From: Amycolatopsis thermoflava N1165
GTDB taxonomy: Bacteria; Actinomycetota; Actinomycetes; Mycobacteriales; Pseudonocardiaceae
Reading direction: 5' to 3'
Assembly (NCBI RefSeq): GCF_000473265.1
Contig: NZ_KI421511.1
Coordinates: forward strand, 5,686,360-5,750,359
DNA: 64,000 nt
In this document: one piece after another, positions 1-9,400 of the stretch
Layout of the letters: each line of letters opens with the position of its first letter
Numbering within the stretch: the stretch's first letter is position 1
Notes under the pieces: model-generated
Told to the model about the DNA's origin: nothing
Seen by the model: only the letters and a program-made list of their open reading frames with translations
The model's database searches: none
Position numbers and translations under genes: made by a program

Positions 1-2
1 CC

Positions 3-1193
3 TCGGCTTGGCGGCCGGACGAAGGGGACGACTCCCTGAGCGTCAACGTGTGGACCCCGGACGCCGGCGGCAGCGGTCTGCCCGTCATGGTCTGGATCTA
101 CGGCGGCGCCTACCTGGTCGGCACCGCGCGGCAGCCCGAGTACGACGGCGCCAACCTGGCCCGCGCCGGGGTCGTCGTCGTGACCTTCAACTACCGCGTC
201 GGGCTGGAGGGGTTCGGCTGGCTGCCCGGGGCGCCCGCCAACCGGGCCTTCCTGGACCAGCTCGCGGCCCTGCGCTGGGTGCAGGAGAACATCGCCGGCT
301 TCGGTGGCGACCCGGACAACGTGACGATCTTCGGCGAATCCGCCGGTGGCACGTCGGTCGCGGCGCTGACCGCCTCCGACGCCGGGCGCGGCCTGTTCCG
401 CCGCGCCATCGGGCAGAGCATCGCGCACGGGTTCCTCTCCGAGAACCGCGTGCGGCGCACCACCGAGCGCATCGCGGCGGCCCTCGGCGTCCCGGCCACG
501 CTCGACGGCTTCGCGCAGGTGCCGTCCGAGGCCGTCCACGCCGTGCAGATGGCGCCCGGCGAGATCACGCCGTTCGGGCCGGTCGTCGACGGCGACCTGC
601 TCACCGGCCTGCCCTGGCACAACCTGCGCGCCGAGGTCGACCTGGTCGCCGGCTTCAACCACGACGAGTTCACCCTCTTCGTCGCGGGCCAGGACCTCTC
701 CGGCGCCGACCCGGCCGCGACCGCCGACGCCGTCGGCCTGCCCGCGGGCGCCGTCGCCGAGTACCGGGCCGCCCACCCCGGCATCACCGACGCCGACCTG
801 CACGTCCTCATCCTGTCCGACCGCACCTTCCGCCTGCCGTCGCTGTGGTCCGCGCAGAACCACCCCGGCCGCAGCTGGTGCTACGAGCTGACCTGGCGCT
901 CACCCGCGTTCGGCGGGATCCTGCGGTCCTGCCACGCGCTCGACGTGCCGCTCACCTTCGGCAACTACACCGGCCCGCTGGCGGAGATGCTGCTGGGCAA
1001 CCCGGCCCCACCCGAGGCCGAAACGCTGTCCAAGGAGATCCGCAAGGCGTGGATCTCCTTCGCCACGACCGGCGACCCGGGCTGGCCGGAGTACGACAAG
1101 GACCACCGGATCACCCGAATCTGGGACGTGCCGGTCTCGGTGACCAGCGACCCGATAGCCGCGTCCCGGCGGATCTGGGAGGCGGCGGCGTGA
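3..1193 (+). CDS. Carboxylesterase type B, 5'-truncated by the window edge
   Basis: Alpha/beta-hydrolase that should cleave carboxylic esters. The frame is open to the left edge, and codons before the first possible GTG (48) still read like the family's entry motif ([12 protein letters not shown]), so the true start lies outside the window. Counting from the codon at 48, the oxyanion-hole YGGAY is at 18-22, the nucleophile Ser98 sits in FGESAGG, Glu207 in NHDEF and His297 in CHALD, which gives a complete Ser/Glu/His triad. No signal peptide can be judged because the N-terminus is missing. The gene ends by overlapping the next start by 4 bp (GTGA). Natural substrate unknown; the family is broad (esterases, para-nitrobenzyl esterases, cholinesterase-like enzymes). 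Confidence 0.9.
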   Translation, partial: SAWRPDEGDDSLSVNVWTPDAGGSGLPVMVWIYGGAYLVGTARQPEYDGANLARAGVVVVTFNYRVGLEGFGWLPGAPANRAFLDQLAALRWVQENIAGFGGDPDNVTIFGESAGGTSVAALTASDAGRGLFRRAIGQSIAHGFLSENRVRRTTERIAAALGVPATLDGFAQVPSEAVHAVQMAPGEITPFGPVVDGDLLTGLPWHNLRAEVDLVAGFNHDEFTLFVAGQDLSGADPAATADAVGLPAGAVAEYRAAHPGITDADLHVLILSDRTFRLPSLWSAQNHPGRSWCYELTWRSPAFGGILRSCHALDVPLTFGNYTGPLAEMLLGNPAPPEAETLSKEIRKAWISFATTGDPGWPEYDKDHRITRIWDVPVSVTSDPIAASRRIWEAAA

Positions 1194-1624
1194 AGTTCCG
1201 CGCGACGCTCGAGCAGAGCAAGAAGACCGCGACCGGGATCGAGGTCCCGCCCGACGTGCTGGACGGCCTGGACGCGGGCAGACGGCCGAAGGTCCGGGCC
1301 CGGCTCAACGGCTACGAGTACCGGACCAGCGTCGGCACCATGGAGGGCCGCGCGATGCTGCCGGTCAGCGCCGAGGTCCGGGCGGGCGCGGGACTGACCG
1401 CGGGCGACGAGGTCGAGGTCGAGCTCGTCGTGGACACCGAACCCCGCGTCGCGGAGGTGCCCGCGGACCTGGCCGAGGCGCTCGAAGCCGCCGGGGTGCG
1501 GGCGGCCTTCGACAAGCTCTCCTACAGCCAGCAGCGCCGGTACACGCTCTCGGTCGCCGACGCGAAGACCGACGCCACCCGGCAGCGGCGCATCACGAAG
1601 GCGGTCGAAGAACTCTCCCGCTGA
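1190..1624 (+). CDS. DUF1905 / YdeI-OmpD-associated family protein
   Basis: Small cytosolic protein of 144 aa. The N-terminal half ([18 protein letters not shown], then [19 protein letters not shown]) matches the DUF1905 beta-barrel fold. The C-terminal half ([18 protein letters not shown], then [12 protein letters not shown]) matches the YdeI/OmpD-associated region. The biochemical role of the family is not established. The GTG start overlaps the esterase stop as GTGA, and a GGGAGG run lies just upstream inside the esterase gene, so the two are probably translationally coupled. There is no signal peptide or membrane segment. Confidence 0.8.
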   Translation: MKFRATLEQSKKTATGIEVPPDVLDGLDAGRRPKVRARLNGYEYRTSVGTMEGRAMLPVSAEVRAGAGLTAGDEVEVELVVDTEPRVAEVPADLAEALEAAGVRAAFDKLSYSQQRRYTLSVADAKTDATRQRRITKAVEELSR

Positions 1625-1638
1625 CTAGGCTCGGTGTC

Positions 1639-2265
1639 ATGGCCATCGAGGTGCTGCTCGTCGACGATCACGAGGTCGTGCGGCGCGGCCTGCGCGAAAT
1701 GCTGAGCGACGAGCCGGACATCGAGGTGGTCGCCGAGGCGGGGAGCGCGGACGAGGCCCTCGCCGTCGCGATGCACGTCGAGCCGGACGTCGCCGTCGTC
1801 GACGTGCGGCTCGGGGACGGCGACGGCGTCGCGCTGTGCCGGGAGCTGCGGGCGCGGCCGAACCCGCCGTACTGCCTTGTCCTCACCGCGTTCGACGACG
1901 AGGAGGCGATGGTCGGCGCGATCATGGCGGGCGCCTCCGGCTACCTGCTGAAACAGGTCCGCGGGCAGGACGTCGTCAACGCGGTGCGCGAGGTCGCCGC
2001 CGGCCGGTCGCTGCTCGACCCGGTCACCACGGCCCGCGTCCTGGACAAGTTGCGCCACCCCGCCGAGGACGAGCTGGCGAGCCTCACCGACCGGGAACGC
2101 ACGGTGCTGGAACTGATCGGCGAGGGGCTGTCCAACCGGGAGATCGCCGAGCGCCTGTTCCTCGCGGAGAAGACCGTGAAGAACCACGTCACGTCGGTGC
2201 TGTCGAAGCTGGGCATGCAGCGCCGCACCCAGGCCGTGGCGTGGGTGGCGCGGCGCGCCAAGTAG
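1639..2265 (+). CDS. NarL/LuxR-family response regulator, DevR/DosR-like
   Basis: Two-component response regulator of 208 aa. The receiver domain occupies about residues 1-120, with acidic pocket D9/D10, phospho-acceptor D55 (VVDVRL) and K105 (LLKQV). A linker leads to a LuxR-type helix-turn-helix at about 143-205 ([22 protein letters not shown], shortened here; then [16 protein letters not shown]). The layout resembles mycobacterial DevR/DosR. No adjacent kinase exists, but a GAF kinase of the matching type closes the cyd operon at 5313-6476, and a GGGAC-N4-GTCCC palindrome lies before cydA. The inferred role is control of cytochrome bd expression. A TAGGCT element (1626-1631) ends 7 nt before the ATG and no Shine-Dalgarno is visible, so the mRNA may be leaderless. 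Confidence 0.88.
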   Translation: MAIEVLLVDDHEVVRRGLREMLSDEPDIEVVAEAGSADEALAVAMHVEPDVAVVDVRLGDGDGVALCRELRARPNPPYCLVLTAFDDEEAMVGAIMAGASGYLLKQVRGQDVVNAVREVAAGRSLLDPVTTARVLDKLRHPAEDELASLTDRERTVLELIGEGLSNREIAERLFLAEKTVKNHVTSVLSKLGMQRRTQAVAWVARRAK

Positions 2266-2266
2266 T

Positions 2267-3322
2267 TCAGGCCAGCTGGTAGCCGCGACCGGGCCGGACC
2301 AGCGCGGCGACCAGTCCGATCGCCGCGCCGAGCACCGTGTCCACCAGCCGGTCCGCGGTGACGGCGACCGTGTCGACCGGCGCCGACATCGAGCCGAGCA
2401 GCAGCACCAGCGGCGTCACGAACACCATCGCGAGCGCGTAGTTGCGGATGACGGTCAGCTCGGCGCCGAGCAGCGCGACGACGATCACCGCGAGCTTCAC
2501 CGGCTGCGGCAGGTCCAGCGTCAGCAGCAGCGCGGCCACCAGGACGCCGGCGACCGTGCCCGTGACGCGCTGCACGAACCGGTGCATCGTGTGCTGCAGG
2601 TGGGTGGCCTGCAGCACCGCGGCCGCCGCGACCGTCGCCCAGTACGGGTGCCCGAGCCCGAGCGCGTGCGCGAGCAGCCCGGCCGCCAGCACCGCGGCGA
2701 ACACCTTCACCGCACGCGGCCACTCGTGCGACGACCGGTCCACCGCGGCCCGCAACCCCGCGCGCCACGACGTGGTCCGGTCGCCGTCGTGGTCGAAGAA
2801 CAGCCACCCGGACAACGCGACGACCCACGCGACGAGCGCCCCCGCGGCCGCGGCGCCGACCTGCGCGGCGACGCCCGGCCAGCTGACCGGGAACGCCGAC
2901 GTGGTGCCCGCGGCGAAGACGAACATGAGCCCGCCGGGCGGCCCCGACCGGATACCGTCCGTGACCAGTTTCGCCACCGCGGCGACCGCCGCGACCAGGA
3001 TCGCGATCGGCAGCGGACCCCACCCGGCGGCCGACGCCATCCCGCCGAGGCCGACCGCGAGCGTCAGGCCTGCGCCGATCACGGCGAGCAGCCGGGCCCT
3101 CACCGGGTACGGCTCGAACCGGGCGTGCACCGCGGTCATCCCGCCGAACGCGGCGGCGGGCGCCAGCTCGGTGTGCCCTGCGATCACAACCGCGACCAGG
3201 ACTATGTTCGCCCCGGTCATGGCCCGTAACGCGGACACCAGTGCCCGGTCGACCGGGCGCAGGTGCCACCAGCCGCGCGGCGAAAGCGCGCGGAGCAGGT
3301 CATGGCGGCCGAAATCATTCAC
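2267..3322 (-). CDS. FUSC-family membrane protein (aromatic acid exporter-like)
   Basis: Integral membrane protein of 351 aa with two blocks of hydrophobic helices (about residues 28-120 and 130-175, then 205-345) around a short polar stretch near 180-200. This is the duplicated architecture of the FUSC superfamily, which includes aromatic-acid and fusaric-acid efflux pumps. The start is GTG (3322). On the minus strand a TAGTAT element lies 7 nt before it and there is no ribosome-binding site, so a leaderless message is likely. The gene is divergent from a MarR regulator 44 bp away, the usual arrangement for an efflux pump repressed by its neighbour. The substrate cannot be read from sequence. 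It ends 1 nt from the response regulator's stop codon. Confidence 0.8.
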   Translation of the reverse strand: MNDFGRHDLLRALSPRGWWHLRPVDRALVSALRAMTGANIVLVAVVIAGHTELAPAAAFGGMTAVHARFEPYPVRARLLAVIGAGLTLAVGLGGMASAAGWGPLPIAILVAAVAAVAKLVTDGIRSGPPGGLMFVFAAGTTSAFPVSWPGVAAQVGAAAAGALVAWVVALSGWLFFDHDGDRTTSWRAGLRAAVDRSSHEWPRAVKVFAAVLAAGLLAHALGLGHPYWATVAAAAVLQATHLQHTMHRFVQRVTGTVAGVLVAALLLTLDLPQPVKLAVIVVALLGAELTVIRNYALAMVFVTPLVLLLGSMSAPVDTVAVTADRLVDTVLGAAIGLVAALVRPGRGYQLA

Positions 3323-3336
3323 GAGTAAAATACTAC

Positions 3337-3347
3337 CGAACGATTCG
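3337..3347. promoter_or_regulatory. Candidate MarR operator between FUSC and marR
   Basis: Inverted repeat CGAA-N3-TTCG inside the 44-bp divergent intergenic region, just downstream of overlapping -10-like elements (TAAAAT at 3326-3331 on plus; TAGTAT at 3335-3330 on minus). It is the only dyad in the gap and is shorter than typical MarR operators. Binding of the adjacent MarR protein is inferred. Confidence 0.4.
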
Positions 3348-3366
3348 TGTACGAAGGAGCTCAGCG

Positions 3367-3852
3367 GTGAGTGATCTCGTCGACAGAGTGCGGCGCCAGT
3401 GGATGGACGTGCACCCCGGCCTCGACACGACCGGGATGGCGGTCGTCGGCCGGGTGCTGCGGCTCGCGTCGCTGATCCGCCGCGCGACCGACGACCTCCT
3501 GCTGGCCAACGACCTGAACCGCGCCGAGTTCGACGTGCTGTGCGCGCTGCGGCGCAACGAGGTGCTCAACCCCGGCCAGATCAGCCGCGAGATGCTGTCC
3601 TCCGGCGCCGCGATCACCAAGCGGCTCGACCGCCTGGAGCGGCTCGGCCTGGTGTCGCGGACGGCGAGCGAACGCGACCGGCGGGTGGTGCAGGTCCGGC
3701 TGACCGAGCGGGGCGTGGCGCTGATCGACGAGCTGCTGCCCGCGCACCTCGAAGGCGAGAAGGCCGCGCTGGCGAACCTGGAGCCGGAGCAGCAGGAGGA
3801 ACTGGCCCGGCTGCTGAAGGTGATGCTGGAGACCGTCGAAGGCGTGGGCTGA
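3367..3852 (+). CDS. MarR-family transcriptional regulator
   Basis: Winged-helix regulator of 161 aa. The winged helix spans about residues 50-125 (AEFDVLCALRRNE, SREMLSSGAAITKRLDRLE, then the wing VSRTASERDRRVVQVRLT), with helical dimerisation segments at both ends. The start is GTG 3367, chosen because AAGGAG (3354-3359) lies 7 nt upstream; the longer reading frame back to 3241 runs into the divergent FUSC gene. It is divergent from FUSC and probably represses that pump until an aromatic or phenolic ligand binds. The ligand is unknown. Confidence 0.88.
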   Translation: MSDLVDRVRRQWMDVHPGLDTTGMAVVGRVLRLASLIRRATDDLLLANDLNRAEFDVLCALRRNEVLNPGQISREMLSSGAAITKRLDRLERLGLVSRTASERDRRVVQVRLTERGVALIDELLPAHLEGEKAALANLEPEQQEELARLLKVMLETVEGVG

Positions 3853-3855
3853 GGC

Positions 3856-4500
3856 TCAGGCCTGTTCGGCTTCCCGCAGCGCCTCGATCACGCTGCTCAG
3901 GTGCTGCCGGATCGCCGCGGCGGCCGCGGCCGGGTCGTGGGCGCAGATGGCGTCGATGATCGCCAGGTGCTCGGGCAGCGACACCGACGGACGGCCGGGG
4001 CGCATGGCCAGCCGGAACTGGTGCCGCACGCTCTGCGCACGCAGCCGCTCGAGCACCTGGCCCGCCGTGTGCTGGCCGGAGATCTCCCGCACCCGGCGGT
4101 GCAGCTCCTGGTTCAGCCCCGAGTACCCCATGACGTCACCGGACGCGACGGCCTTGCGCATCGCCTTGCCGAGGGCCTTCAGTTCGCCGATCTCCTCGTC
4201 GGTGATGCGCTCGGCGGCCTTCTCCGCGCACAGGCTCTCCACGACCATGCGCACCTCGGAGATCTCGATGGCCTCCTCCAGCGACACCGCCCGGACCCGC
4301 GCGCCGCGGTTCTGCACCCGCTCGACCAGGCCCTCGTTGGCGAGTTCGAGCAGCGCGATGCGGACGTTGGCGCGGCTCGCGGCGAACTGGGCGGACAGGT
4401 CGGACTCGACCAGCCGCTGGTTCGGCACGAACTCACCGCGGATGATCGCCTCCCGGATGGCGTCCACCACCGGCTTCTCGATCTCGGCCCGCTCTCCCAC
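3856..4500 (-). CDS. GntR-family (FCD) transcriptional regulator
   Basis: Regulator of 214 aa. A GntR winged helix at about residues 5-72 (VVDAIREAIIRGEFVPNQRL, then FAASRANVRIALLELANEGLV) is followed by an all-helical FCD ligand domain at about 80-205 with the metal-ligand style histidines (LNQELHRRVREISG and PEHLAIIDAI). The start is GTG 4500 with GGGGAGCGGGC directly upstream. It is divergent from the DUF1932 dehydrogenase at 4585, and the intergenic gap holds a good dyad (4522-4537). FadR/FCD regulators usually bind small organic acids, which fits control of the neighbouring dehydrogenase. The effector is unknown. Confidence 0.9.
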   Translation of the reverse strand: MGERAEIEKPVVDAIREAIIRGEFVPNQRLVESDLSAQFAASRANVRIALLELANEGLVERVQNRGARVRAVSLEEAIEISEVRMVVESLCAEKAAERITDEEIGELKALGKAMRKAVASGDVMGYSGLNQELHRRVREISGQHTAGQVLERLRAQSVRHQFRLAMRPGRPSVSLPEHLAIIDAICAHDPAAAAAAIRQHLSSVIEALREAEQA

Positions 4501-4521
4501 GCCCGCTCCCCACACGCTTTG

Positions 4522-4537
4522 TTGACAATTTTGTCGA
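4522..4537. promoter_or_regulatory. Candidate GntR/FCD operator overlapping a -35 box
   Basis: TTGACAATTTTGTCGA pairs at 6 of 8 arm positions around its centre (GACAA/TTGTC core). Its first six bases are a consensus TTGACA -35, and TCTACT at 4546-4551 (18-bp spacer) can act as -10 for the plus-strand dehydrogenase gene. Binding there would block that promoter. The binding protein is inferred to be the divergent GntR. Confidence 0.55.
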
Positions 4538-4584
4538 GCACATCGTCTACTCGGATGGTAGTCGGTGTCGAGGAGGAGTCCGCA

Positions 4585-5385
4585 ATGTCCGGTAAGCCAC
4601 CCGTCGTCGCCATTCTCGGGCTCGGGGAAGCGGGCAGCGAATTCGCCCGCGACCTGCGTGCGGCCGGCGCCGTCGTGCGCGGCTACGACCCGGTGGTGCC
4701 GTCCGCGTTCGACTCCGAGGCCGCGGCGGCCGAGGGCGCGGACCTGGTGCTCAGCGTGAACAGCTCGGCCGCCGCGGTGGACGCGCTGCGGGCCGGTCTG
4801 CCGAAGGTCAGCGGCGTCTGGGCGGACCTCAACACCGCATCGCCCGGCAAGAAGCGCGAGCTCGCTGCGATCGCCGCCGAAGCCGCGGTCGGCTTCGCCG
4901 ACGTCGCGATCATGGCGCCGGTCCCGGGCCGGGGACTGCGGGTGCCGATGCTCGCGAGCGGTCCGGCCGCCGACGCGGTGTCGAAGCTGCTCGGCGCGCT
5001 GGGCGCGACGGTCGAGGTGCTGCCCGGCGAAGCCGGCGTGGCCGCGGAACGGAAGCTGCTGCGGAGCGTGTTCTTCAAGGGCATGTCCGCCGCGGTTGTC
5101 GAGGCGCTGGAAGCCGCGCGCGCGGCGGGGGTCCAGGACTGGCTGCGCGGCGTGATCGTCGGGGAGCTGACCCGCGCCGACGAGTCCACTGTGGAGCGTC
5201 TGGTGACCGGCAGCGTCAAGCACGCCAAGCGCCGCACCGCCGAAATGGCCGCCGCCGCGGAGATGCTGGGCGAGCTGGGCGTCGCGGCCGACGTGGCGGC
5301 GGCGTCCCGCGATCAGCTGGCGCGCTTGTCCAGCGGCAGCTCGAACGCCACCAGCGTGCCCAGGCTCGGCGAGGAGTTGAGGTAG
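4585..5385 (+). CDS. NAD(P)-dependent dehydrogenase with DUF1932 (6-phosphogluconate/3-hydroxyisobutyrate dehydrogenase-like)
   Basis: Protein of 266 aa. An N-terminal Rossmann fold (VVAILGLGEAGSEFARDL, the GxGxxG at about residues 11-16) is followed by a helical DUF1932 domain (about 160-240, containing KLLRSVFFKGMSAAVVEAL). The family resembles beta-hydroxyacid dehydrogenases. The catalytic lysine of that superfamily is plausibly in the ERKLLRS segment, but the substrate is unknown. ATG 4585 has AGGAGG at 4571-4576. The last 73 bp overlap the 3' end of the convergent histidine kinase gene, so the final 24 residues (LARLSSGS onward) are encoded antisense to the kinase C-terminus. That tail may be an extension that arose by stop-codon loss. 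Confidence 0.82.
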   Translation: MSGKPPVVAILGLGEAGSEFARDLRAAGAVVRGYDPVVPSAFDSEAAAAEGADLVLSVNSSAAAVDALRAGLPKVSGVWADLNTASPGKKRELAAIAAEAAVGFADVAIMAPVPGRGLRVPMLASGPAADAVSKLLGALGATVEVLPGEAGVAAERKLLRSVFFKGMSAAVVEALEAARAAGVQDWLRGVIVGELTRADESTVERLVTGSVKHAKRRTAEMAAAAEMLGELGVAADVAAASRDQLARLSSGSSNATSVPRLGEELR

Positions 5386-6476
5386 AACTTCCCGCCCGCG
5401 CGCTTGGCGCGTTCCTCCAGGTGGCGCAGGCCGCGGGTCTGCACGTCCTGCGGCACGCCGGCGCCGTTGTCGCGGACCCGCAGCTTCACCCCGTCGTTGT
5501 CGCGCACCAGCGTCACCCTGGTCTCGCTGGCCCCGGAGTGCCGGACCACATTGGACAGCGCCTCGCGCAGCGCCGCGCGGATGTGGTCGGCCCGCTCGGC
5601 CGGGATGTCGGCCAGCTCGCCGGACAACTCCAGCGTGGGCGGGAACCCGAGCAGCTCCCCCGCGATCCGCACCTCGGCGCGCGCCGACTCGGCCAGGTCG
5701 GTGGCCGCGGGTTTCTCCGCTGTCTCCGGCTCCGGTGACCGCAGCTCGCGCACGGTGTGCCGGATCTCCTCGATGGTCTGGTCGAGCTGGTCGATCGCCT
5801 CGCCGAGCCGGGTCGCGTCGGTCGAGGCGAACCGCTTGCGCATGCGGCGGCGCACCCGGTCCAGCTGCATGCCCGCCGCGTACAACCGCTGCACGATCAC
5901 GTCGTGCAGCTCGCGGGCGATGCGCTCGCGCTCCTGGTAGAGCGTGATCCGGTGCCGGTCGTTGGCGGCCTCGGCCAGCGCCAGCACGACGCCGACCTGC
6001 GCGGCGAACGCGGTCAGCACCTCGACCGTCGCCTCGTCGAACGGCCGCCCGGACCGCTCGCGGTACACCGCCAGCGCGCCCAGCACCCGGCCGCCGGAGC
6101 CGAACGGCGCGGCCGCGAACGGGCCGAAGCGGCGCAGCTCGGACGGCACGTACGGGGCCGTGCGCGGGTCGGTGGTCATGTCGTCGGCCACCACCGTGAC
6201 ACCACCGCGGGCGACCTGCCCGGCCGCGGATTCGGCGGGCAGCACGACGCCGCGCGGGTCCTCGTGGTGGCTGCCGTGGGCGGCTTCGACGGACACCTTG
6301 CCGTCGTCCGCGCGGACCATCACCAGGCACAGGTCGGCCCCGGCGAGCTCGGCGGCCTTGCGCACCACCGAATCGAGGACCGCGTCGGGGTCGCCGCCGG
6401 ACAGGGCGGCGGTGGTGATCTCCGTGGCCGCGGACAACGCGCGGGCGGCGAGGGTGGGTTCCATGAGCAGGGTCAA
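5313..6476 (-). CDS. GAF-domain sensor histidine kinase (NarL/DevS class), last gene of the cyd operon
   Basis: Kinase of 387 aa without membrane segments. A GAF domain covers about residues 27-170. The dimerisation/phosphoacceptor helix ERERIARELHDVIVQRL places the phospho-accepting His at 191. The HATPase_c domain follows (EALSNVVRHSGA N-box, RDNGAGVP G1, TRGLRHLEERAKRAGG G2). The sequence resembles DevS/DosT-type and NarX-type kinases but has one GAF domain rather than two, and heme binding cannot be claimed. TTG 6476 overlaps the cydDC stop as TTGA and has GGAAGG 9 nt upstream; ATG 6464 is a shorter alternative with a weaker site. Co-transcription with cyd suggests redox, oxygen or respiratory-chain sensing, with the 1639-2265 regulator as likely partner. 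Confidence 0.88.
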   Translation of the reverse strand: MTLLMEPTLAARALSAATEITTAALSGGDPDAVLDSVVRKAAELAGADLCLVMVRADDGKVSVEAAHGSHHEDPRGVVLPAESAAGQVARGGVTVVADDMTTDPRTAPYVPSELRRFGPFAAAPFGSGGRVLGALAVYRERSGRPFDEATVEVLTAFAAQVGVVLALAEAANDRHRITLYQERERIARELHDVIVQRLYAAGMQLDRVRRRMRKRFASTDATRLGEAIDQLDQTIEEIRHTVRELRSPEPETAEKPAATDLAESARAEVRIAGELLGFPPTLELSGELADIPAERADHIRAALREALSNVVRHSGASETRVTLVRDNDGVKLRVRDNGAGVPQDVQTRGLRHLEERAKRAGGKFYLNSSPSLGTLVAFELPLDKRAS

Positions 6477-9400
6477 GCGTAGCCGCCTTCCAGGACCGGC
6501 TCCCGCACGATGACGCGCCCGTCACCCACCTCGACGACGAGGTCGGCCTCGGCCGCCTCCTCGGGGTGGTGGGTCACATGCACGACCGTGCGGCCGGCCA
6601 GTGCCGTACGCAGGTTGGCCCGCAGGCGGCGCGCGGTCGGCTCGTCGAGGTGCGCGGTCGGCTCGTCGAGCAGGACGAGGTCCGCGCGCGGCGCCGCGAC
6701 CAGCGCCCGCGCGACCGCGAGCCGCTGCGCCTGCCCGCCGGACAGGCCGCTGCCCGCGCCGCCGAGCACGGTGTCCAGCGGCAGGTCCAGGCAGGCCAGG
6801 CGCAGGGCTTCGCGGAGTTGGGCGTCGTCGGCGTGCGGATCCGCCAGCCGCAGGTTCTCCGCGACGGTGGTGGAGACCAGCTGCGGTTCCTGCGGCGCCC
6901 AGGCGACCTCGGCGGCGGTGGTGAGCCGCCCGCGCTGGGCGGGCAGGAACCCGAGCAGCGCGGCGAGCAGCGTCGACTTGCCCGCGCCGGACGGGCCGAC
7001 GACTGCCACGTGCGTGCCGGCCGGGATGCGCAGGTCGACGTCCCGCAGCACCGGTGTGGTCCAGCCGATGTCGGCGTGCTCGAAGGCGATCGGCCCGGTG
7101 GGCACGGGCGGCTCCGGCCGCGCGCGTTCCACGTCCGCGATCCGGGCCATCGAGGTGCGCAGCGCGTCCCAGTGCTGGGCCACCGGCGGCAGCGTCGCGA
7201 GGACCTCCGCCAGCGCCAGCGGCACCAGGGCCAGGACGGGCGCGAGCACCGGGTCGATGCCGGAACCCGCGGCCAGCCCGACGCCGGCGACCGCGGCCGC
7301 GCCGGTGACCAGGGTGATCAGCGCGTCGGCCGCGCCCGCCCCGAAGGCCTGGCGCCGCGCCTGGTGCACCAGCCGGTCATCGGCCTCCGCCAGCTCGGCG
7401 CGGCGCCGCCGGTGCGCGCCGGACGCGATCAGCTCGGCCGCCGACTCGAACAAGCCGAGCACCCGGGCGCTTACCGTCCGGCGCCCCTCGGCGAGCGCGG
7501 TGGTCGCCCGGCGCTCCAGCCGCAACGCGAGCGCGGGCGCGGCGAGCGCGCCGACCAGCACCGCGACGGCGAGCACGAGTCCGGCGACCGGCAGCAGGAC
7601 CGTCTGCACGGCGATCGCCCCGGCCAGCACCAGCACCGCGACCAGCGGCGGCGTGACCACGCGCGGCAGCAGGTCGCGGACCGTGTCGACGTCGGCGACC
7701 AGCCGCCGCTGCCCCTCGCCGAACCTCAGGCCGAGCGCGCGGGCGGGCCCGAGCCGGACCAGCCCGCGCCACAGCCGGACCCGCAGCTGCCCGGCGATGC
7801 GGAACGCGGCGTCGTGCGTGATCAGCCGTTCCAGGTACCGCAGTGCCGCGCGGCCGAGCCCGAAGGCACGCACCCCGACGACGGCGACGGTCAGCGTCAG
7901 GATCGGCGGCTGGAACGAGGCCTTGGCGATGAGCCAGCCCGAGGTCGCGGTCAGCGCCACACCGGCCAGCAGCGCGAGGGCGCCGACCGCGGCGCCGCCG
8001 AGGAACCGCCGGCTCACCACCCCCCGCAGCGTCCGCGTGCGCGCCTCGACGGCGGCCGTGGTGTGCGGCGCGGGCGTCACCGCGTGGACGACCGCGACGT
8101 GGTTGTCCCGGTGGTGCGCGGCGAGGAGGACCGCGGTGCCCAGCGGCAGTGTCGACGCGATGGCGGCGTTGACCAGGGCGGCGTTGGCGGCGTCCTGGTG
8201 CGCGGTGGGCTCGTCGAGCAGCAGCAGCCAGGCCCCGTGCCGGACCCGCAGCAGCGCCCGCGCGACCGCGACGCGTTGCCGCTGCCCGGTGGACAGCTCG
8301 TGCACCGGAGCGTCCGCCAGGCCGGCGAGGTTGAGTTCGATGAGCAGCGCGTCGACCTCGACCGGGTCCGGCGGCTCCGCGACCGCCAGGTCCAGCTCGG
8401 CCCGCACGGTGCCACCGGTGAACGCTGGGTTCTGCGGCACCCACGCGATGTCCCGGCGGAAGGCCGACATGTCGACCTCGCTCAGCGGCAGGCCGTCGAC
8501 CAGCACCGTCCCGGCGGACGGCCGCACGAAGCCCAGCAGGACGGCGAGCGTGGTCGACTTGCCGGCGCCGCTCGGCGAATCGAGCCGGGTCAGCGTGCCC
8601 GGCCGCAGTGTGAACGTCTCGCCGTCCGGCGCGAAACCGCCGCGACGCGCCACCCGCAGCCCCTCGACCCGCACCTCCCCGCGACCGGGGATCGCGGTGC
8701 CCTCCGGCGCGACCGGTTCGGCGAGCACGTCGGTGACGCGGCGGACCGCCTCGACCCCGTCCTCGCTGGCATGGAAGGCCGCGCCCACCGCGCGCAGCGG
8801 CTGGTAGCACTCCGGCGCGAGGATCAGCACGCCGAGCCCGATCGCGAGCGACAGGTCGCCGCCCACCAGCCGCACGCCGATGACGACGGCGACCAGCGCG
8901 ACCGACAGCGTCGCGGCCAGTTCCAGCACGAACGCCGAGGAAAACGCGACCTTCAACGTCTTCAGGGTCGCCTGCCGGTGCTTCTCGGACACCCGCCGCG
9001 CCGCCTCGGCCTGCGCCTCCGCGCGGCGGAACGCGGCCAGCACCGGCAGCGCGCGCACGAGTTCCAGCAGGTGGCCGGACATGCGCTGCAGCGCGTCGCT
9101 CGCGGCGGCCGAGCGGTCCGCGGTGTACTTGCCGACGAGGATCGCGAACAGCGGCAACAACGGCACGGTCAGCGCGATGATCACCGCGGACGGCCAGTCG
9201 GCGCACAACACGGCCGCGCCCGCGCCGAGCGGCACCACCGCGGCGGTGACCAGCGCGGGCAGGTAGTCGGTGAAGTAGGCGTCGAGCGCGTCCAGGCCCT
9301 TGGTGGTCAGCGCGGTCAACTCGCCCGGCCCGCGCCGCGCGATCCACTCCGGACCGAGCCGCAGCGCGTGGTCGACGACCTTCGCCCGCAGTTCTTCCTT

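Noticed and set aside
5313-6476. Calling the GAF kinase a heme-based oxygen sensor like DevS/DosT
   Set aside because: Only one GAF domain is present and the heme-ligand histidine cannot be assigned by eye.
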